A stretch of DNA of 64,000 bases from Saprospiraceae bacterium (GTDB lineage Bacteria > Bacteroidota > Bacteroidia > Chitinophagales > Saprospiraceae): NCBI GenBank assembly GCA_026129545.1, contig JAHCHX010000004.1, forward strand, positions 232,740 to 296,739, written 5' to 3'. The notes beneath the pieces were generated by a model. That model saw only the letters and a program-made list of their open reading frames with translations. It was not told the origin of the DNA and did no database searches. Below, piece after piece: positions 34,449-43,636 of the stretch. A program made the translations under genes and the position numbers. Numbering within the stretch: position 1 is the first letter of the stretch; each line of letters opens with the position of its first letter.

Positions 34449-35382
34449 GAAGTTTTTAAAACAAATTGATAAGTCAGAACTCGAGCTTAACAGATTCCTC
34501 ACGGATAATTGGAGTCTGCTGTTTCCCCAATATACATACATTTCCAACGAGTTTAAATTGGAAGGCAACGTCAGGAGCAAAGGTTCGTCAGGGAGAATTG
34601 ATATACTTGCATTTAACCCTAAAACCAAGCGCTTTGTAGTTTTTGAATTGAAAAAAGATTTTGACAGAAATGTCAACGAACAAGCGAGTGACTATCGGGA
34701 TTTCATTGAAGACAACTTTGCCGAAATATATTTACAAAGTGCTCAAAAATATGACGTTTCTCTACCTAAGTACAACGAAATCAGTAAAGATGTAGAAGTT
34801 ATCGTACTCTCGAAGTATTTTTCTCAAACAGATATTGACCGAGCTAAAAAGCGTAAAGAGATAATCACTCTAATCAGATATTTTTGGTTTGAAAATGAAC
34901 TTTTCTTGTATGATTATTTAAACAACGACCCTGACGATTTGATCGAGAAGGAAAATACAGAGAAAATTAAAAAAATTAAGAGCGTTATCGAAGGCAAGCC
35001 TTTGATTTCTGAAACAGACATTTTTTTCGCGAAAAAAGAGGAAAGCAAGAAGCTGTATAATTTGTTTTATGATTTTCTTGCTTCAATAACTGATGTGACG
35101 GTTACTGTCCAAGATACGAAAATCAAGTTAGAAACCAATTTTGGTCAGCGGTTTTCAGTCATTGGATATAGCGGAAAAACCGGTAGGAAGTCTTATTTGC
35201 AAATAAATACGGATATTGATGTCTTGGGGAGCCAAAAGTTAATTTTTGACGATAGGCTGCGACCGGATGGAACTAAAAAGGGCAGTCTTGGTTCAGAACG
35301 ATATGAGGTATTTATTCAAAATGAAGACCAACTGTCTGAACTCATGATTTTTGTCCGCAATTTTATCCAAAACCAGAATTAG
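34420..35382 (+). CDS. PD-(D/E)XK nuclease family protein (DUF91/DUF5655-like)
   Basis: 320 residues. Near the N-terminus the catalytic core reads GRIDILAFNPKTKRFVVFELKKD: Asp61 followed by Glu76-x-Lys78 (D...ExK), the PD-(D/E)XK active site of the NucS/DUF91 type, preceded by an upstream Glu (residues 20/22). QASDYRDF follows, as in related nucleases. The C-terminal ~110 residues (from SKKLYNLFYDFLASI) look like DUF5655, often fused to such nucleases. The whole gene is AT-rich. Its role may be defence or repair, but that is not shown. It ends right against a DNA-methyltransferase remnant. Confidence 0.75.
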   Translation: MPRIFSTQSKKFLKQIDKSELELNRFLTDNWSLLFPQYTYISNEFKLEGNVRSKGSSGRIDILAFNPKTKRFVVFELKKDFDRNVNEQASDYRDFIEDNFAEIYLQSAQKYDVSLPKYNEISKDVEVIVLSKYFSQTDIDRAKKRKEIITLIRYFWFENELFLYDYLNNDPDDLIEKENTEKIKKIKSVIEGKPLISETDIFFAKKEESKKLYNLFYDFLASITDVTVTVQDTKIKLETNFGQRFSVIGYSGKTGRKSYLQINTDIDVLGSQKLIFDDRLRPDGTKKGSLGSERYEVFIQNEDQLSELMIFVRNFIQNQN

Positions 35383-35384
35383 AC

Positions 35385-35717
35385 AAACGCGACAACGGCG
35401 AACCCAACAAGGTCGCGTGGTACGCTTTCGGTAGAAGTCAAGGTTTGGACACAAGTTTTGGCAAAAAAATCATCTTCTCGCCCATGAATCGTCGCCCCAA
35501 CTTCGTGTTTTACGAAAACGAAGATTGCACTTTTTACTCTGGCTACTGCATCAAATTCAACGGGGATTCAGAATGGCTCTTGGAGCAGCTCAATTCTGAG
35601 AGAATGCAGCGATTCATTGAGGTGTCGAGCAGAGATTTTAGAGGCGGTTGGAAAGCCTACAACAAGAAGGTTGTTGAAAATTTCATTGTCGAAATGCCTC
35701 CATTGGTGACAACCTGA
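35385..35717 (+). pseudogene. 3' stump of a type IIG/Eco57I-like DNA methyltransferase
   Basis: The frame starting right after the nuclease stop encodes about 110 residues ending at TGA: WYAFGRSQGLDTSFGKKIIF, SPMNRRPNFVFYE, YSGYCIKF, LNSERMQRFIEVSSR and FRGGWKAYNKKV. These match the target-recognition/C-terminal region of N6-adenine methyltransferases of the Eco57I/type IIG class. Motifs I and IV (the SAM site and NPPY) are absent, so it is a fragment. GC content is higher than that of the preceding nuclease. The junction lies within a few bases of 35382. Confidence 0.7.
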
Positions 35718-35727
35718 GGCAATTCCA

Positions 35728-36231
35728 CTACCTCATCTTCCCTAGCGCCGAATCCCCTAGCGTTTTCAGCACCGACGGGTTGGCCATGCCCGTGTGCCGC
35801 TCCAGCACCACGCCTTTGGGGTCGAGAAACAGCACGGTCGGCAACGCTTTCACCTCATATATGGAGGCGAGCGTCTGTCCGGGAGAGGAGTCGAAGTCAG
35901 TGCGGAAGTTCAGGAAATTCATGTTGAGGTAGCGGAACGTCTCGGGCTGGGTGAAAATTTCCTCCTCCATGACTTTGCAGGGGGCGCACCAAGCGGCATA
36001 AAATTCCACAAAGACAGGTTTTTTTTCTCGTTGCGCCTGCTCCAACACGGGCATCAGGCGCTCGGTGTCGAGCCATGCGATGGAGCCGGGGCCGGGAGCA
36101 GTGGCGATGGCGGCGGGTGGCTTGGGAGCGCTTGCGGGTCGCGGGCGCGGCTGGGCGGGCTGTTGTGTGGGGCGGGAAGCATTGCAGGCCATAAGCGCCC
36201 AAAAACAAAGCAAAGGGAAAATGCGAAGCAT
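35728..36231 (-). CDS. Thioredoxin-fold lipoprotein
   Basis: 167 residues. Signal MLRIFPLLCFWALMACNAS with a lipobox-like LMAC (Cys16), a Pro/Ala-rich linker (about 19-55), then a thioredoxin domain with the active-site WCAPCKVM, the cis-Pro in KALPTVLFLDP and FVEFYAAWC. Resembles the DsbD-gamma/TlpA family lipoproteins of the Bacteroidota periplasm, which reduce or form disulfides in exported proteins. Partner genes are not seen beside it. Confidence 0.92.
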   Translation of the reverse strand: MLRIFPLLCFWALMACNASRPTQQPAQPRPRPASAPKPPAAIATAPGPGSIAWLDTERLMPVLEQAQREKKPVFVEFYAAWCAPCKVMEEEIFTQPETFRYLNMNFLNFRTDFDSSPGQTLASIYEVKALPTVLFLDPKGVVLERHTGMANPSVLKTLGDSALGKMR

Positions 36232-36273
36232 GGCAGGAGCGTGGATATATCTGTGAGTCTGCTTGAAAATGCG

Positions 36274-37020
36274 CTATGAACGCAAACGCATCAAAGTGCG
36301 GTATTTCAGGTAAGTCTCCAATGCGGCAATTTTGCAGATTGTCCATCCTGCTCGACCGTCGAGGAAGCCCAACTTCAGAAAATAGTTTCTCAAAAACTTG
36401 GCAAGGGGGCTTAACAACACCTGAAACCAACTTGCCCGACGGCCTTGCGCGTGCAAGGCCCGTGCGGCCAAATCCGCGTATCGCCGCACCCGCTCTATGT
36501 GTTCTTGCTTGTCGTAATAGCTGTAATGCAACAAATCGCCTGTTAAATGACCCACGCGGCTGCCGTGGCTCATTTCCACCTTTTCATGCACCGCGTTGTC
36601 GCCCCAACGCGCCTTGCGCTTGTCGAACAAACGCAGCTTGCGGTCGGGGTACCAGCCCGAATGGTGAATCCATTGGCCGCAATAATTGGTGAGGCGGTTC
36701 ATAGTGTAGCCCTCATGTCGCCAATCTTCTTTTGCCCGAAGGATGGAGGTGCGGAGCGCCTCGCTCAGTGCCTCGTCCGCGTCAAGAGAAAGGATGTAAG
36801 GGTGCGAGGCTTGGGCGTTGCCCCAGTTTTTCTGCTGCCCGTAGCCCTCGAAGGCGTGTTGCACAACACGCGCCCCTTTGGATTCACAAATCGCCTGCGT
36901 CTCGTCGGTCGAAAAAGAATCCACCACGACGACCTCGTCGGCCACGCCCGCGAGCGAGTCGAGGCAGCGCCCGATGTTGCGGGCTTCGTTGAGGGTGATG
37001 ACGACGGCTGAAATTTGCAT
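36274..37020 (-). CDS. Family 2 glycosyltransferase (LPS core type)
   Basis: 248 residues from ATG 37020 (MQISAVVITLNEARNIGRCLDSL). GT2 core: VVVVDSFSTDETQAICES, the nucleotide-sugar loop SLDADEALS (DxD), and the later WGDNAVHEKVEMSHGS region typical of WaaE/KdtX beta-1,4-glucosyltransferases of lipopolysaccharide core. A hydrophobic, positively charged C-terminal segment may attach to the membrane. Sugar and acceptor cannot be named. Confidence 0.92.
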   Translation of the reverse strand: MQISAVVITLNEARNIGRCLDSLAGVADEVVVVDSFSTDETQAICESKGARVVQHAFEGYGQQKNWGNAQASHPYILSLDADEALSEALRTSILRAKEDWRHEGYTMNRLTNYCGQWIHHSGWYPDRKLRLFDKRKARWGDNAVHEKVEMSHGSRVGHLTGDLLHYSYYDKQEHIERVRRYADLAARALHAQGRRASWFQVLLSPLAKFLRNYFLKLGFLDGRAGWTICKIAALETYLKYRTLMRLRS

Positions 37021-37074
37021 GGCTTGGAGGTGTGAGGGTTTGAAGGTTTTTCCCTTCAAACCCCCAAACCGTTT

Positions 37075-37977
37075 TTATTGTCCGATGAGGATAGGCGCGG
37101 TTTTGCCGCTGCCCATGATGACGACTTTGGAGTTGGGCGAGGTGGCAAGTTCTTTTTGCACCTGAATCTGCTCGTATTGGAGCAGTTTGTCGGTCAAAGT
37201 AGATGTCAGGATGCGTTGGTAATCGGCGATGCCTTGAGCCTCCACGCGCTTGCGCTCAGCCTCCTGTCTTTCTTTTTCGAGCACGAATTTCATCTTTTGG
37301 GCTTCTTGCTCGGCGTTGATTTTCGACTCGATGGTCTGCTTCACCGAGGTGGGCAGGTTGATGTTGCGGATGAGCAGTTGTTCGAGTATCAGGCCGCTTT
37401 TTCGAAACTCGTCGTCGAGCGATTTGAAGAGGCGCTGCTGAAACTCGTCGCGCTTGGTCGAGTAGAGCGACACGGCATCGTAGTAGGCTGCAAAGTCGCG
37501 GATTTTGGTGCGGGTGAGTGGGCGCACGATGACGTCGCGGTAGCCTTGGCCGAGATTGCGGAGTATTTCTGGGGCTTTTTCGCCCATCACCCGATACAGC
37601 ACGGTCATGTCTATCACCACCTCAAGGCCATCCGCCGAAAGCACATGGATGGCATCGTCGCCTAGGCGCTCGCGCTCATCCTCCACGCCCGACATGGTGT
37701 AGTTCTGTGTGCGCACGCTAAAGCGTTTGATGTCCACCAACGGATTGATGACATTCAGCCCCTCGGTCAGCACACCTTGCTGCACCTTGCCGAAGAGGGT
37801 CTGCACTCCTACCTCGCCCGGCTGTATTTGCACAAAACAAGCGGTCGAGAAGCCGAGCAAAATCAAACCGATACCGACGTAGCGACTTGTTTTGCCGAGA
37901 TTGGCCATGCGGTAGTTGACCTTTGCGAGCGTAGCGCCTACTGCTATCACCAATAGGCCGAGAAAGACGAAGAACAT
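37075..37977 (-). CDS. Prohibitin/SPFH-domain protein
   Basis: 300 residues. An N-terminal helix (MFFVFLGLLVIAVGATLAKV) and a second hydrophobic region (IGLILLGFSTACFV) precede the SPFH domain from IQPGEVGVQTLFGKVQQGVLTEGLNVINP to ADGLEVVIDMTVLYRV, followed by a coiled coil (residues ~210-270, KINAEQEAQKMKFVLEKERQEAERKRVEAQG). Membrane-bound ring-forming scaffold family (prohibitin/HflC-like). No protease or NfeD gene adjoins it. The two Met starts are close; this one begins the helix. Confidence 0.94.
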   Translation of the reverse strand: MFFVFLGLLVIAVGATLAKVNYRMANLGKTSRYVGIGLILLGFSTACFVQIQPGEVGVQTLFGKVQQGVLTEGLNVINPLVDIKRFSVRTQNYTMSGVEDERERLGDDAIHVLSADGLEVVIDMTVLYRVMGEKAPEILRNLGQGYRDVIVRPLTRTKIRDFAAYYDAVSLYSTKRDEFQQRLFKSLDDEFRKSGLILEQLLIRNINLPTSVKQTIESKINAEQEAQKMKFVLEKERQEAERKRVEAQGIADYQRILTSTLTDKLLQYEQIQVQKELATSPNSKVVIMGSGKTAPILIGQ

Positions 37978-38109
37978 GATTCATGATTTGTTTGTGAAAA
38001 GAAAGCCAAGCCCAATGGGTGGGGTTGACGCGCTAAGTTTTTACCCAAAAAACAATCTTTCAAATCTCGCCAATCCTGCCGAGACGCAATTTTGTGAGGC
38101 TGCCGCCTG

Positions 38110-39141
38110 TCACATCGCCGAGGCGAATTGTCGCAAGAACCGCACGTCGTTTTCGAAGAGCAGCCGGATGTCGCCAATCTCGTAGAGCCGCAGCGCCTGC
38201 CGCTCGATGCCCATGCCGAAGGCAAAGCCGCTGTAACGCTTCGAGTCAATGCCGCACATCTCCAACACTTCGGGGTCCACCATGCCACAGCCGAGTATTT
38301 CGAGCCAGCCCGTGCCTTTCGTGAGGCGGTAGTTTTTCTCCGTGTCGGTGCCGAGCCAAATATCCATTTCGGCGGACGGTTCCGTGAAAGGGAAGAAAGA
38401 TGGGCGAAGGCGGATTTTGGGGGTTCCGAACATTTCCTGCGCGAAATAGAGCAAGGTTTGTTTGAGGTCTGCAAAAGAAACGCCCTCGTCCACGTACAGC
38501 CCTTCTACTTGGTGAAATTGTGCGTGTGAGCGGGTCGAGATGGTTTCGTTGCGATAGACGCGCCCCGGCGCGATGATTCGGATAGGCGGTTTGCGCGATT
38601 GCATCACCCTTGCCTGTACGGGGGAGGTGTGGGTGCGGAGGAGCATGCCCGGTGCGCCCATGATGTAGAACGTGTCCTGCATATCGCGGGCCGGGTGGTC
38701 TTCCGGCGTGTTCATGGCAGTGAAGTTGTGCCAATCGTCTTCTATTTCGGGGCCATCCGCCACAGAAAAACCCATGCGGGCAAAAATATCCGTGATGCGA
38801 TTGAGCGTCACGGCTATCGGATGGCGCGAGCCGAGGGGCAGGGGTTCGCCGGGCGCCGTGAGGTCGAGCGACTGGTTGGCCGCAGTTTCCGCTGCAGCCT
38901 CGAAGACTGCTTTGAGCGATTGGTATTTTTCCTCGGCTTGTTGCTTGAACGTGTTCATCAGCTGCCCATAGTCGCGTTTGCGCTCGTTGGGCACGTTGCG
39001 CATTTCCTCCATGAGGCTTTTCACCAAGCCTTTGGAGCCAAGATACTGGATGCGGAATGCCTCGAGCGCCGCTGGGTCGGCGGGCGATTCGGCTGCGAGT
39101 GCCGCGAGGGTTTGTTGGGCTTTTTCAAAAATGTCAGACAT
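38110..39141 (-). CDS. pheS: Phenylalanyl-tRNA synthetase alpha subunit
   Basis: 343 residues from ATG 39141 (MSDIFEKAQQTLAALAAES); an upstream in-frame start adds 20 residues with no family support. Contains the N-terminal coiled coil and the catalytic core: GSRHPIAVTLNRITDIFARMGF, the motif 2 loop around FHQVEGLYVDEGVSFADLK, motif 3 GFAFGMGIERQALRLYEIGD. Class II enzyme charging tRNA-Phe, with PheT as partner, which is not in the window. Length typical (~340). Confidence 0.96.
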   Translation of the reverse strand: MSDIFEKAQQTLAALAAESPADPAALEAFRIQYLGSKGLVKSLMEEMRNVPNERKRDYGQLMNTFKQQAEEKYQSLKAVFEAAAETAANQSLDLTAPGEPLPLGSRHPIAVTLNRITDIFARMGFSVADGPEIEDDWHNFTAMNTPEDHPARDMQDTFYIMGAPGMLLRTHTSPVQARVMQSRKPPIRIIAPGRVYRNETISTRSHAQFHQVEGLYVDEGVSFADLKQTLLYFAQEMFGTPKIRLRPSFFPFTEPSAEMDIWLGTDTEKNYRLTKGTGWLEILGCGMVDPEVLEMCGIDSKRYSGFAFGMGIERQALRLYEIGDIRLLFENDVRFLRQFASAM

Positions 39142-39383
39142 GGTTGGGATGCTGTTTGGCCACGAAACATGAACTATCCCGAATTTTTGGATAAGCAACA
39201 AGCAAAGGCTAGTTGGGCTTTGCCGCTATTGTTTCGTCAGTGTTTTTTAAGTGGGCAAAGGTCAAAAAAAGGAGAGCATTCGCCAAACCGATACTTTGCA
39301 AGTGGCTGCCGGGTCTGTGCCGCGTCCGGTCAATGATGAGTGTGGCGGCCCAGTTTTCTCTTCCTCTGTGTTGTTCAGCGGCA

Positions 39384-40502
39384 TTAGTGGTCGCCCGATT
39401 CCACCTTGAGATAATCAACGAACACGGGGAGCGATGCCGCCTTGTTGGGTTTGCGCGAGCCATCTTTCAATCCCCGAAAGGCAGCCAACCCGACAAAGGC
39501 TGGCTCGTAGTCGATGTCCATGGTGGCAATTTCCTGAAAACTCGAGTATTCGGCCCCCCAATGGTGGAAAAAGCGCACTTGACCGTTTTCGTACTCCATG
39601 CGTAGCCAAAGCGACTGAGCGGCAGGCGATGTTTTGGGGGATATTGGTTTGACTACCGAAAATTTTTCAAACACGGTGCCGTGCTCGTTTTTCACCATTT
39701 GCAGCACCTGTCGAGGGGGGCTGCACGAGGAGCAGGCGGCTAATGTGAATCGAATGTTGTGGTCTCTCGTCTTTTTGGAATCCAGCAGGAAAATGCCTGC
39801 CTGTTGGAAATCTTGGGTCGGGTCGAAACTGTCGAGTTTGACGGTGATTTTGCATTTCCGACCATTTATTTTTCTGACGAGCAGGTTGCTGATGGTGGGC
39901 GTGTCGGGTTCGTCGTGCCAATAGTCGCCCCGCAAGGTATAGAGTGTGAGTTTGCCCTCCTGCAATTGTTTCGACCACCAGTTTGGCTCGTAATCCATCC
40001 ATTCAAATCCCTTTGCTTGCAGGCTGTCCACGCTGGTTTGCTCGAAATCTTCCTTCCAATTTTTGTCGGGTCTGGCTTGAAAAAAACGGGCGGCGAGCGC
40101 GCCGAACAGCAGCAACACCGCGAGCAGCGGAATTCCGATTCTCCAGTTGAGGGGGCGTTTCCAGATTGGGAATGTTGGGGTGAGGCCTGGCGGCGGCGCG
40201 TCGCCGATATAGTGGCTTAACACCTCGATGAAATCACGGCCAAAGGAGGGCTTGTCCAATTGGTCGGCTGGGCAGATGGAAGGGTCTGTGTAATAGAACA
40301 ATTTGCGCAGTCGCGTGAGGGAGATGGAGGTCGCCGCGCTGGACACTTTGCTCTCGATATCGTCGCGCAAATCTTCGTAAGCACCCTTGAACGAGCTCAC
40401 CCGAAACCGCTTCCCGTGTGCGTTTTCGAGCAAAAAACGCCGAAGTATGAGCCTTCGCAGGCGGGCGGCCTCTTCGTGAGTAAGCTCCCTGATTTTAGAC
40501 AT
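39384..40502 (-). CDS. Membrane-anchored protein with concanavalin-like C-terminal domain
   Basis: 372 residues. The cytoplasmic N-terminus (~1-125) is basic and helical, followed by one transmembrane helix (IGIPLLAVLLLFGALAARFFQ) and an extracytoplasmic region (residues ~155-372) with repeated beta-strand patterns and Trp residues, resembling LamG/DUF1349 jelly-roll domains (AGIFLLDSKKTRDHNIRFTLA, LRMEYENGQVRFFHHWG, FVGLAAFRGLKDGS). The cytoplasmic domain is not recognised. It could be a regulator or surface-sensing protein, but no function is assigned. Confidence 0.65.
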   Translation of the reverse strand: MSKIRELTHEEAARLRRLILRRFLLENAHGKRFRVSSFKGAYEDLRDDIESKVSSAATSISLTRLRKLFYYTDPSICPADQLDKPSFGRDFIEVLSHYIGDAPPPGLTPTFPIWKRPLNWRIGIPLLAVLLLFGALAARFFQARPDKNWKEDFEQTSVDSLQAKGFEWMDYEPNWWSKQLQEGKLTLYTLRGDYWHDEPDTPTISNLLVRKINGRKCKITVKLDSFDPTQDFQQAGIFLLDSKKTRDHNIRFTLAACSSCSPPRQVLQMVKNEHGTVFEKFSVVKPISPKTSPAAQSLWLRMEYENGQVRFFHHWGAEYSSFQEIATMDIDYEPAFVGLAAFRGLKDGSRKPNKAASLPVFVDYLKVESGDH

Positions 40503-40524
40503 GACGCGGCGGGTGTTGGACGCT

Positions 40525-40555
40525 CAAAAGTAGGAAGCCCCGACGGAACAAAAAA
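40525..40555 (-). promoter_or_regulatory. Promoter candidate of the LamG-like gene
   Basis: Minus strand: TTTTTTG (40549-40555) then 16 bp, then TACTTTTG (40525-40532). The spacing is slightly short for the consensus. The leader would be ~16 nt. Confidence 0.35.
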
Positions 40556-40708
40556 GGGAATGAAAAAGAGAATGGAGGCATTCGAAGGCGCGTAAGAGCA
40601 GTGTGTAACTTTGCCCCACTAAGTTGTCACAATGAAGGCATCTGGACAAAGCCTGTGTAATCCAAAAAACCCTAAAAAGAGAAATTCAAACTCGATGATT
40701 GCTAGGGC

Positions 40709-40743
40709 AGCCCTCGTCCGCCATGCAAGGCGACACGAGGGCT
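40709..40743 (-). terminator. Hairpin after the TPR gene
   Basis: AGCCCTCGT (40709-40717) and ACGAGGGCT (40735-40743) pair perfectly over 9 bp in the 62 bp downstream of the TPR gene stop. No T-run follows on the minus strand. The rest of 40503-40770 holds no recognisable gene. Confidence 0.55.
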
Positions 40744-40770
40744 TGCTCTTTCGAGGAGGAGGGATGGGGT

Positions 40771-42588
40771 TCACTGCACTTTGTCTCCCCGCAGGATTCT
40801 GAATCGCTTTCGGGCATCCACCGCAAACACGCTGCCGGAGTAGTCCATGAATATCTTCTCATACAGTTCTTTTGCCTTTTCCACATCGTTCATCCTGAAC
40901 TCGTAGAGTTGTGCCAAGGCGTAGAGCGAGTTGTCGGCTCGAATGTCGTCTGGGAATTTTTCGACCACCTGCTGGTAGAGCGCGATGGCCTGATTGTAGT
41001 CGCGCTTCCGCTCGTAAATCTGCGCTTTCAGGTAGAGCACGTCGTCTTGCAGGGAGTGGTCAGGAAAGTCGCGGAGCAATGTGTCGAGTTTCAAAAACGC
41101 TTCCTCGAAGCGGTTTTGGAACATGAGCAGTTCGGCGCCTGCGTAGAGCGAAATGGCCTCGGCGGTGGTGTCCAAATTGAGGTTGTCCATGATGAAGACC
41201 GAGAGGTCGAGCGCGTCGTTGGCGATGAGTTTGGAAGTGGATGCTTTTAGCACGTCGAATTGCGCCTGCGCCCATTGAAAATCGCCGTTGAAATAGGATA
41301 GTCGAGCGTTTTTGAATCGCGCCTCTTGGCCGAGTTGTTCCTCTTTGAAGTCTTTGTCCACTTGGCTGTAGAGCAGGGTGCTTTCCCAGATGTCGCCGTG
41401 AATCAGGTAGTAGTCGGCGAGGCTGATTTTGGTGCGAGCCAACGTGTTGCGGTCGAGGCCGGCGGTGTTTTTCAGGTTTTCCAGCAAGTCTATGGCTTTG
41501 GGCAGGTTATTGATGTAATAGGCCTCCAAGTCGGCGAGTTGCATCACGATGTTGGCCGTTTGTTTGCCCCTGCCGTATTGGTTGAGGAAGTTCTCGTAGT
41601 CTGTTTCCAGAATTTTCAAATCTTCTTGCGTGTAGTCGAAGCCTTCCGTTATCTTCTTGCGCCGGCACTCCATGGATGCGCGTTTGGCATCGAAAAAGAA
41701 TGGGTTGAGCTTGCCTTTTTCCGTCACCAGATAATCATAGGCGGCTATGGCGGTCTCATAATCCTTGGCATCGGCGGCATCGTTGGCTAATCGGTAGATG
41801 CGCTGCCCCGGTTCGTTGAGGCGCTTGTCGAGGGCTTTATATTGGCGCAAGGCGCTTTTGAAATCCTTGCGTTGCACGAACGACCATGCGAGCAACTCGA
41901 TGTAGTCGGGGTTTTCGCTGGTCTGAATGCGAGCGTAGAGCTGCGACTGCAATTCGGTAAAATCCGAAGGTGCCAGATAGCGCGATAGAAGGGTCTGGAT
42001 GGTGGGCAGGCGACCGGGGTCGGCGTTCAGCGAGTTCAAGTATTGTTCTACCATCTTGGCTGGCTCGCCTTTGCGGCGGTAGAGTTCGCCGAGGTTGAAC
42101 GAAAAGCGATGGGGGTCTTTGAGCATTTGGGCGCCGCGCTCGTACACCCGTATAGCCCAGTCGTATTTGGTGTTGCTCATAAAAAGCGATGCCAACCTAT
42201 TGACCGACATATAATCGGGCGACATTTTCTCGATGGCGCGTTGATATTGCGCGTTGGCCTCGTCGGTCTTGTCCATCCGTTCGAACAGGTTGCCGTAAGT
42301 GACGTAGAGCGTCATGTTTTCCGGCGTTTTTTTGATTTGCTTTTTGATGGCTTTCTCGCACTCGTCGTAGCGTTCGAGCATGAGCAAGCAGTCCACGTAG
42401 CGGTTGAAAATGCCTTCGTTGCGGTCGTCGCGTTCGAGCATCTGACCGTAGAGGGAGGCGGCTTTCTCGTATTCGCCGCTGTTGAAATACTGGTTGGCAA
42501 GGTTCAAGTCCTGCGCCTGCAAGGCAGGGGCGGTTAGGCTAAAAAAAAGTGCCGCCAACGCGGCTAGGGGCAATATGCTACTTCTCAT
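40771..42588 (-). CDS. TPR repeat protein, secreted
   Basis: 605 residues with a signal peptide (MRSSILPLAALAALFFSLTAPALQAQ). Starting at residue ~29 it is built of TPR-type helix pairs throughout (NLANQYFNSGEYEKAASLYGQML..., QYRQAIEKMSPDY-like units and, at the end, NSLYALAQLYEFRMNDVEKAKELYEKIFMDYSGSVFAVDARKRFR). The last part resembles the BamD-like/SusD-neighbour TPR module. Probably a periplasmic or outer-membrane scaffold; partners are not identified. The -7-like TACCTTTG lies 30 bp upstream of its start. Confidence 0.85.
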   Translation of the reverse strand: MRSSILPLAALAALFFSLTAPALQAQDLNLANQYFNSGEYEKAASLYGQMLERDDRNEGIFNRYVDCLLMLERYDECEKAIKKQIKKTPENMTLYVTYGNLFERMDKTDEANAQYQRAIEKMSPDYMSVNRLASLFMSNTKYDWAIRVYERGAQMLKDPHRFSFNLGELYRRKGEPAKMVEQYLNSLNADPGRLPTIQTLLSRYLAPSDFTELQSQLYARIQTSENPDYIELLAWSFVQRKDFKSALRQYKALDKRLNEPGQRIYRLANDAADAKDYETAIAAYDYLVTEKGKLNPFFFDAKRASMECRRKKITEGFDYTQEDLKILETDYENFLNQYGRGKQTANIVMQLADLEAYYINNLPKAIDLLENLKNTAGLDRNTLARTKISLADYYLIHGDIWESTLLYSQVDKDFKEEQLGQEARFKNARLSYFNGDFQWAQAQFDVLKASTSKLIANDALDLSVFIMDNLNLDTTAEAISLYAGAELLMFQNRFEEAFLKLDTLLRDFPDHSLQDDVLYLKAQIYERKRDYNQAIALYQQVVEKFPDDIRADNSLYALAQLYEFRMNDVEKAKELYEKIFMDYSGSVFAVDARKRFRILRGDKVQ

Positions 42589-42622
42589 GCGTAATTACGA
42601 TTGAGGGTGTTATTGGCAAAGG

Positions 42623-42653
42623 TAAACCCTGATGTAAATGATATGCGAGATTG
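42623..42653 (-). promoter_or_regulatory. 31-bp shared motif, copy 1
   Basis: The sequence at 42623-42653 and that at 43637-43667 agree at about 27 of 31 positions (TAAACCCTGATG, AAATGAT, TGCGA parts). Each copy lies 34-38 bp from the start codon of the gene downstream on the minus strand. A related sequence on the opposite strand lies near 42698-42720. Confidence 0.5.
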
Positions 42654-42797
42654 CCATGTTTGTTCGGAACGGTTTTCGGGGATTTGAGAGGGTGTTTTTT
42701 TGCAAATCATTTTTTTATCGGGCATAAAAGGATTAACGCAGCAAGGGCGGGTTGTGTTTCGCGGTTCGGCAAACAGCCGGAATAACCGTGCCAACGT

Positions 42798-43598
42798 TCA
42801 TTTTCTGGCTTCCACTATGCGCTCGTAGGCTTCGGTGATTTGCTGGAATTTTTCTTTGGCGTGTCGGAGCGCCTCTGCGGAGGCTCCATTGGCCGCCATT
42901 TTGTCGGGGTGCCATTTCACGGCTAGCGAGCGGTATTTTTTCTTGATGGCCTCTAGGGAATCGGATGGTTGGGCGCCCAGAATGGCGTAGTGCGGGTCGA
43001 GTGGTGTCCAGCGTTGTTGCGGTGCCGATTTCGACTGGTAGTATCGGCTTTTGAGGCGCTCATATTGCAGGCGCCCGATGTGAAAGATGCCTGCTGCCCG
43101 AAGCAAGAGCATTTCTTCACGCGGATGTAAGCCGCCGTCGGCGGCGGCCATTGCAAACAGCAGGTCCATCATGTTCATCACATGGTGGCGCTCTTTGCCG
43201 AAATCGCGATAGAACGCTCGCGCATAATGGTCGAACGGGTCCATCGAGTCCTTTGCCTGTTTCCAGATTTTGATGGCTTGCGTGCGGCCTCGGTCATTCA
43301 TGCGGAATTGGTTGCGCATCAAGAACTCCATGTGGGCGATTTCTTGACGGTTCACCGCTCCGTCGGATTTTGCCAATTTGGCGCAAAGCGAAAAAACGTG
43401 ATAGAGGAACTCGCCTTGCTTGCGCTGGTATGCCTTGAATTCGGCGTCGGCGGCTGAGATTTCTTTGGGTTTGTCGAACAAAAAATGACCCACCAACGAA
43501 CCCACGATAAACCCGATAAGCCCTCCAAACGGAACGCCCGCGAGGTCGAACAGAAAAATTCCGATGAGGCCGCAAATGATTTTGCCTTTGAGTTCCAA
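42798..43598 (-). CDS. TerB-DnaJ (DjlA-like) membrane co-chaperone
   Basis: 266 residues. One N-terminal membrane segment (IICGLIGIFLFDLAGVPFGGLIGFIVGSLVGHFLF) precedes a TerB-like helical domain (about 55-170: FLYHVFSLCAKLAKSDGAVNRQEIAHMEFLMRNQF, with acidic DGAVN-type metal-binding loops) and a C-terminal J-domain (about 200-266: HYAILGAQPSDSLEAIKKKYRSLAVKWHPDKMA) with the intact HPD motif. This matches DjlA. It stimulates DnaK at the membrane. Its upstream spacer carries the 31-bp motif. Confidence 0.93.
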   Translation of the reverse strand: MELKGKIICGLIGIFLFDLAGVPFGGLIGFIVGSLVGHFLFDKPKEISAADAEFKAYQRKQGEFLYHVFSLCAKLAKSDGAVNRQEIAHMEFLMRNQFRMNDRGRTQAIKIWKQAKDSMDPFDHYARAFYRDFGKERHHVMNMMDLLFAMAAADGGLHPREEMLLLRAAGIFHIGRLQYERLKSRYYQSKSAPQQRWTPLDPHYAILGAQPSDSLEAIKKKYRSLAVKWHPDKMAANGASAEALRHAKEKFQQITEAYERIVEARK

Positions 43599-43636
43599 GG
43601 AATGGGTCGGATTGGTTGAAGTCTAAAAAACCGTTT

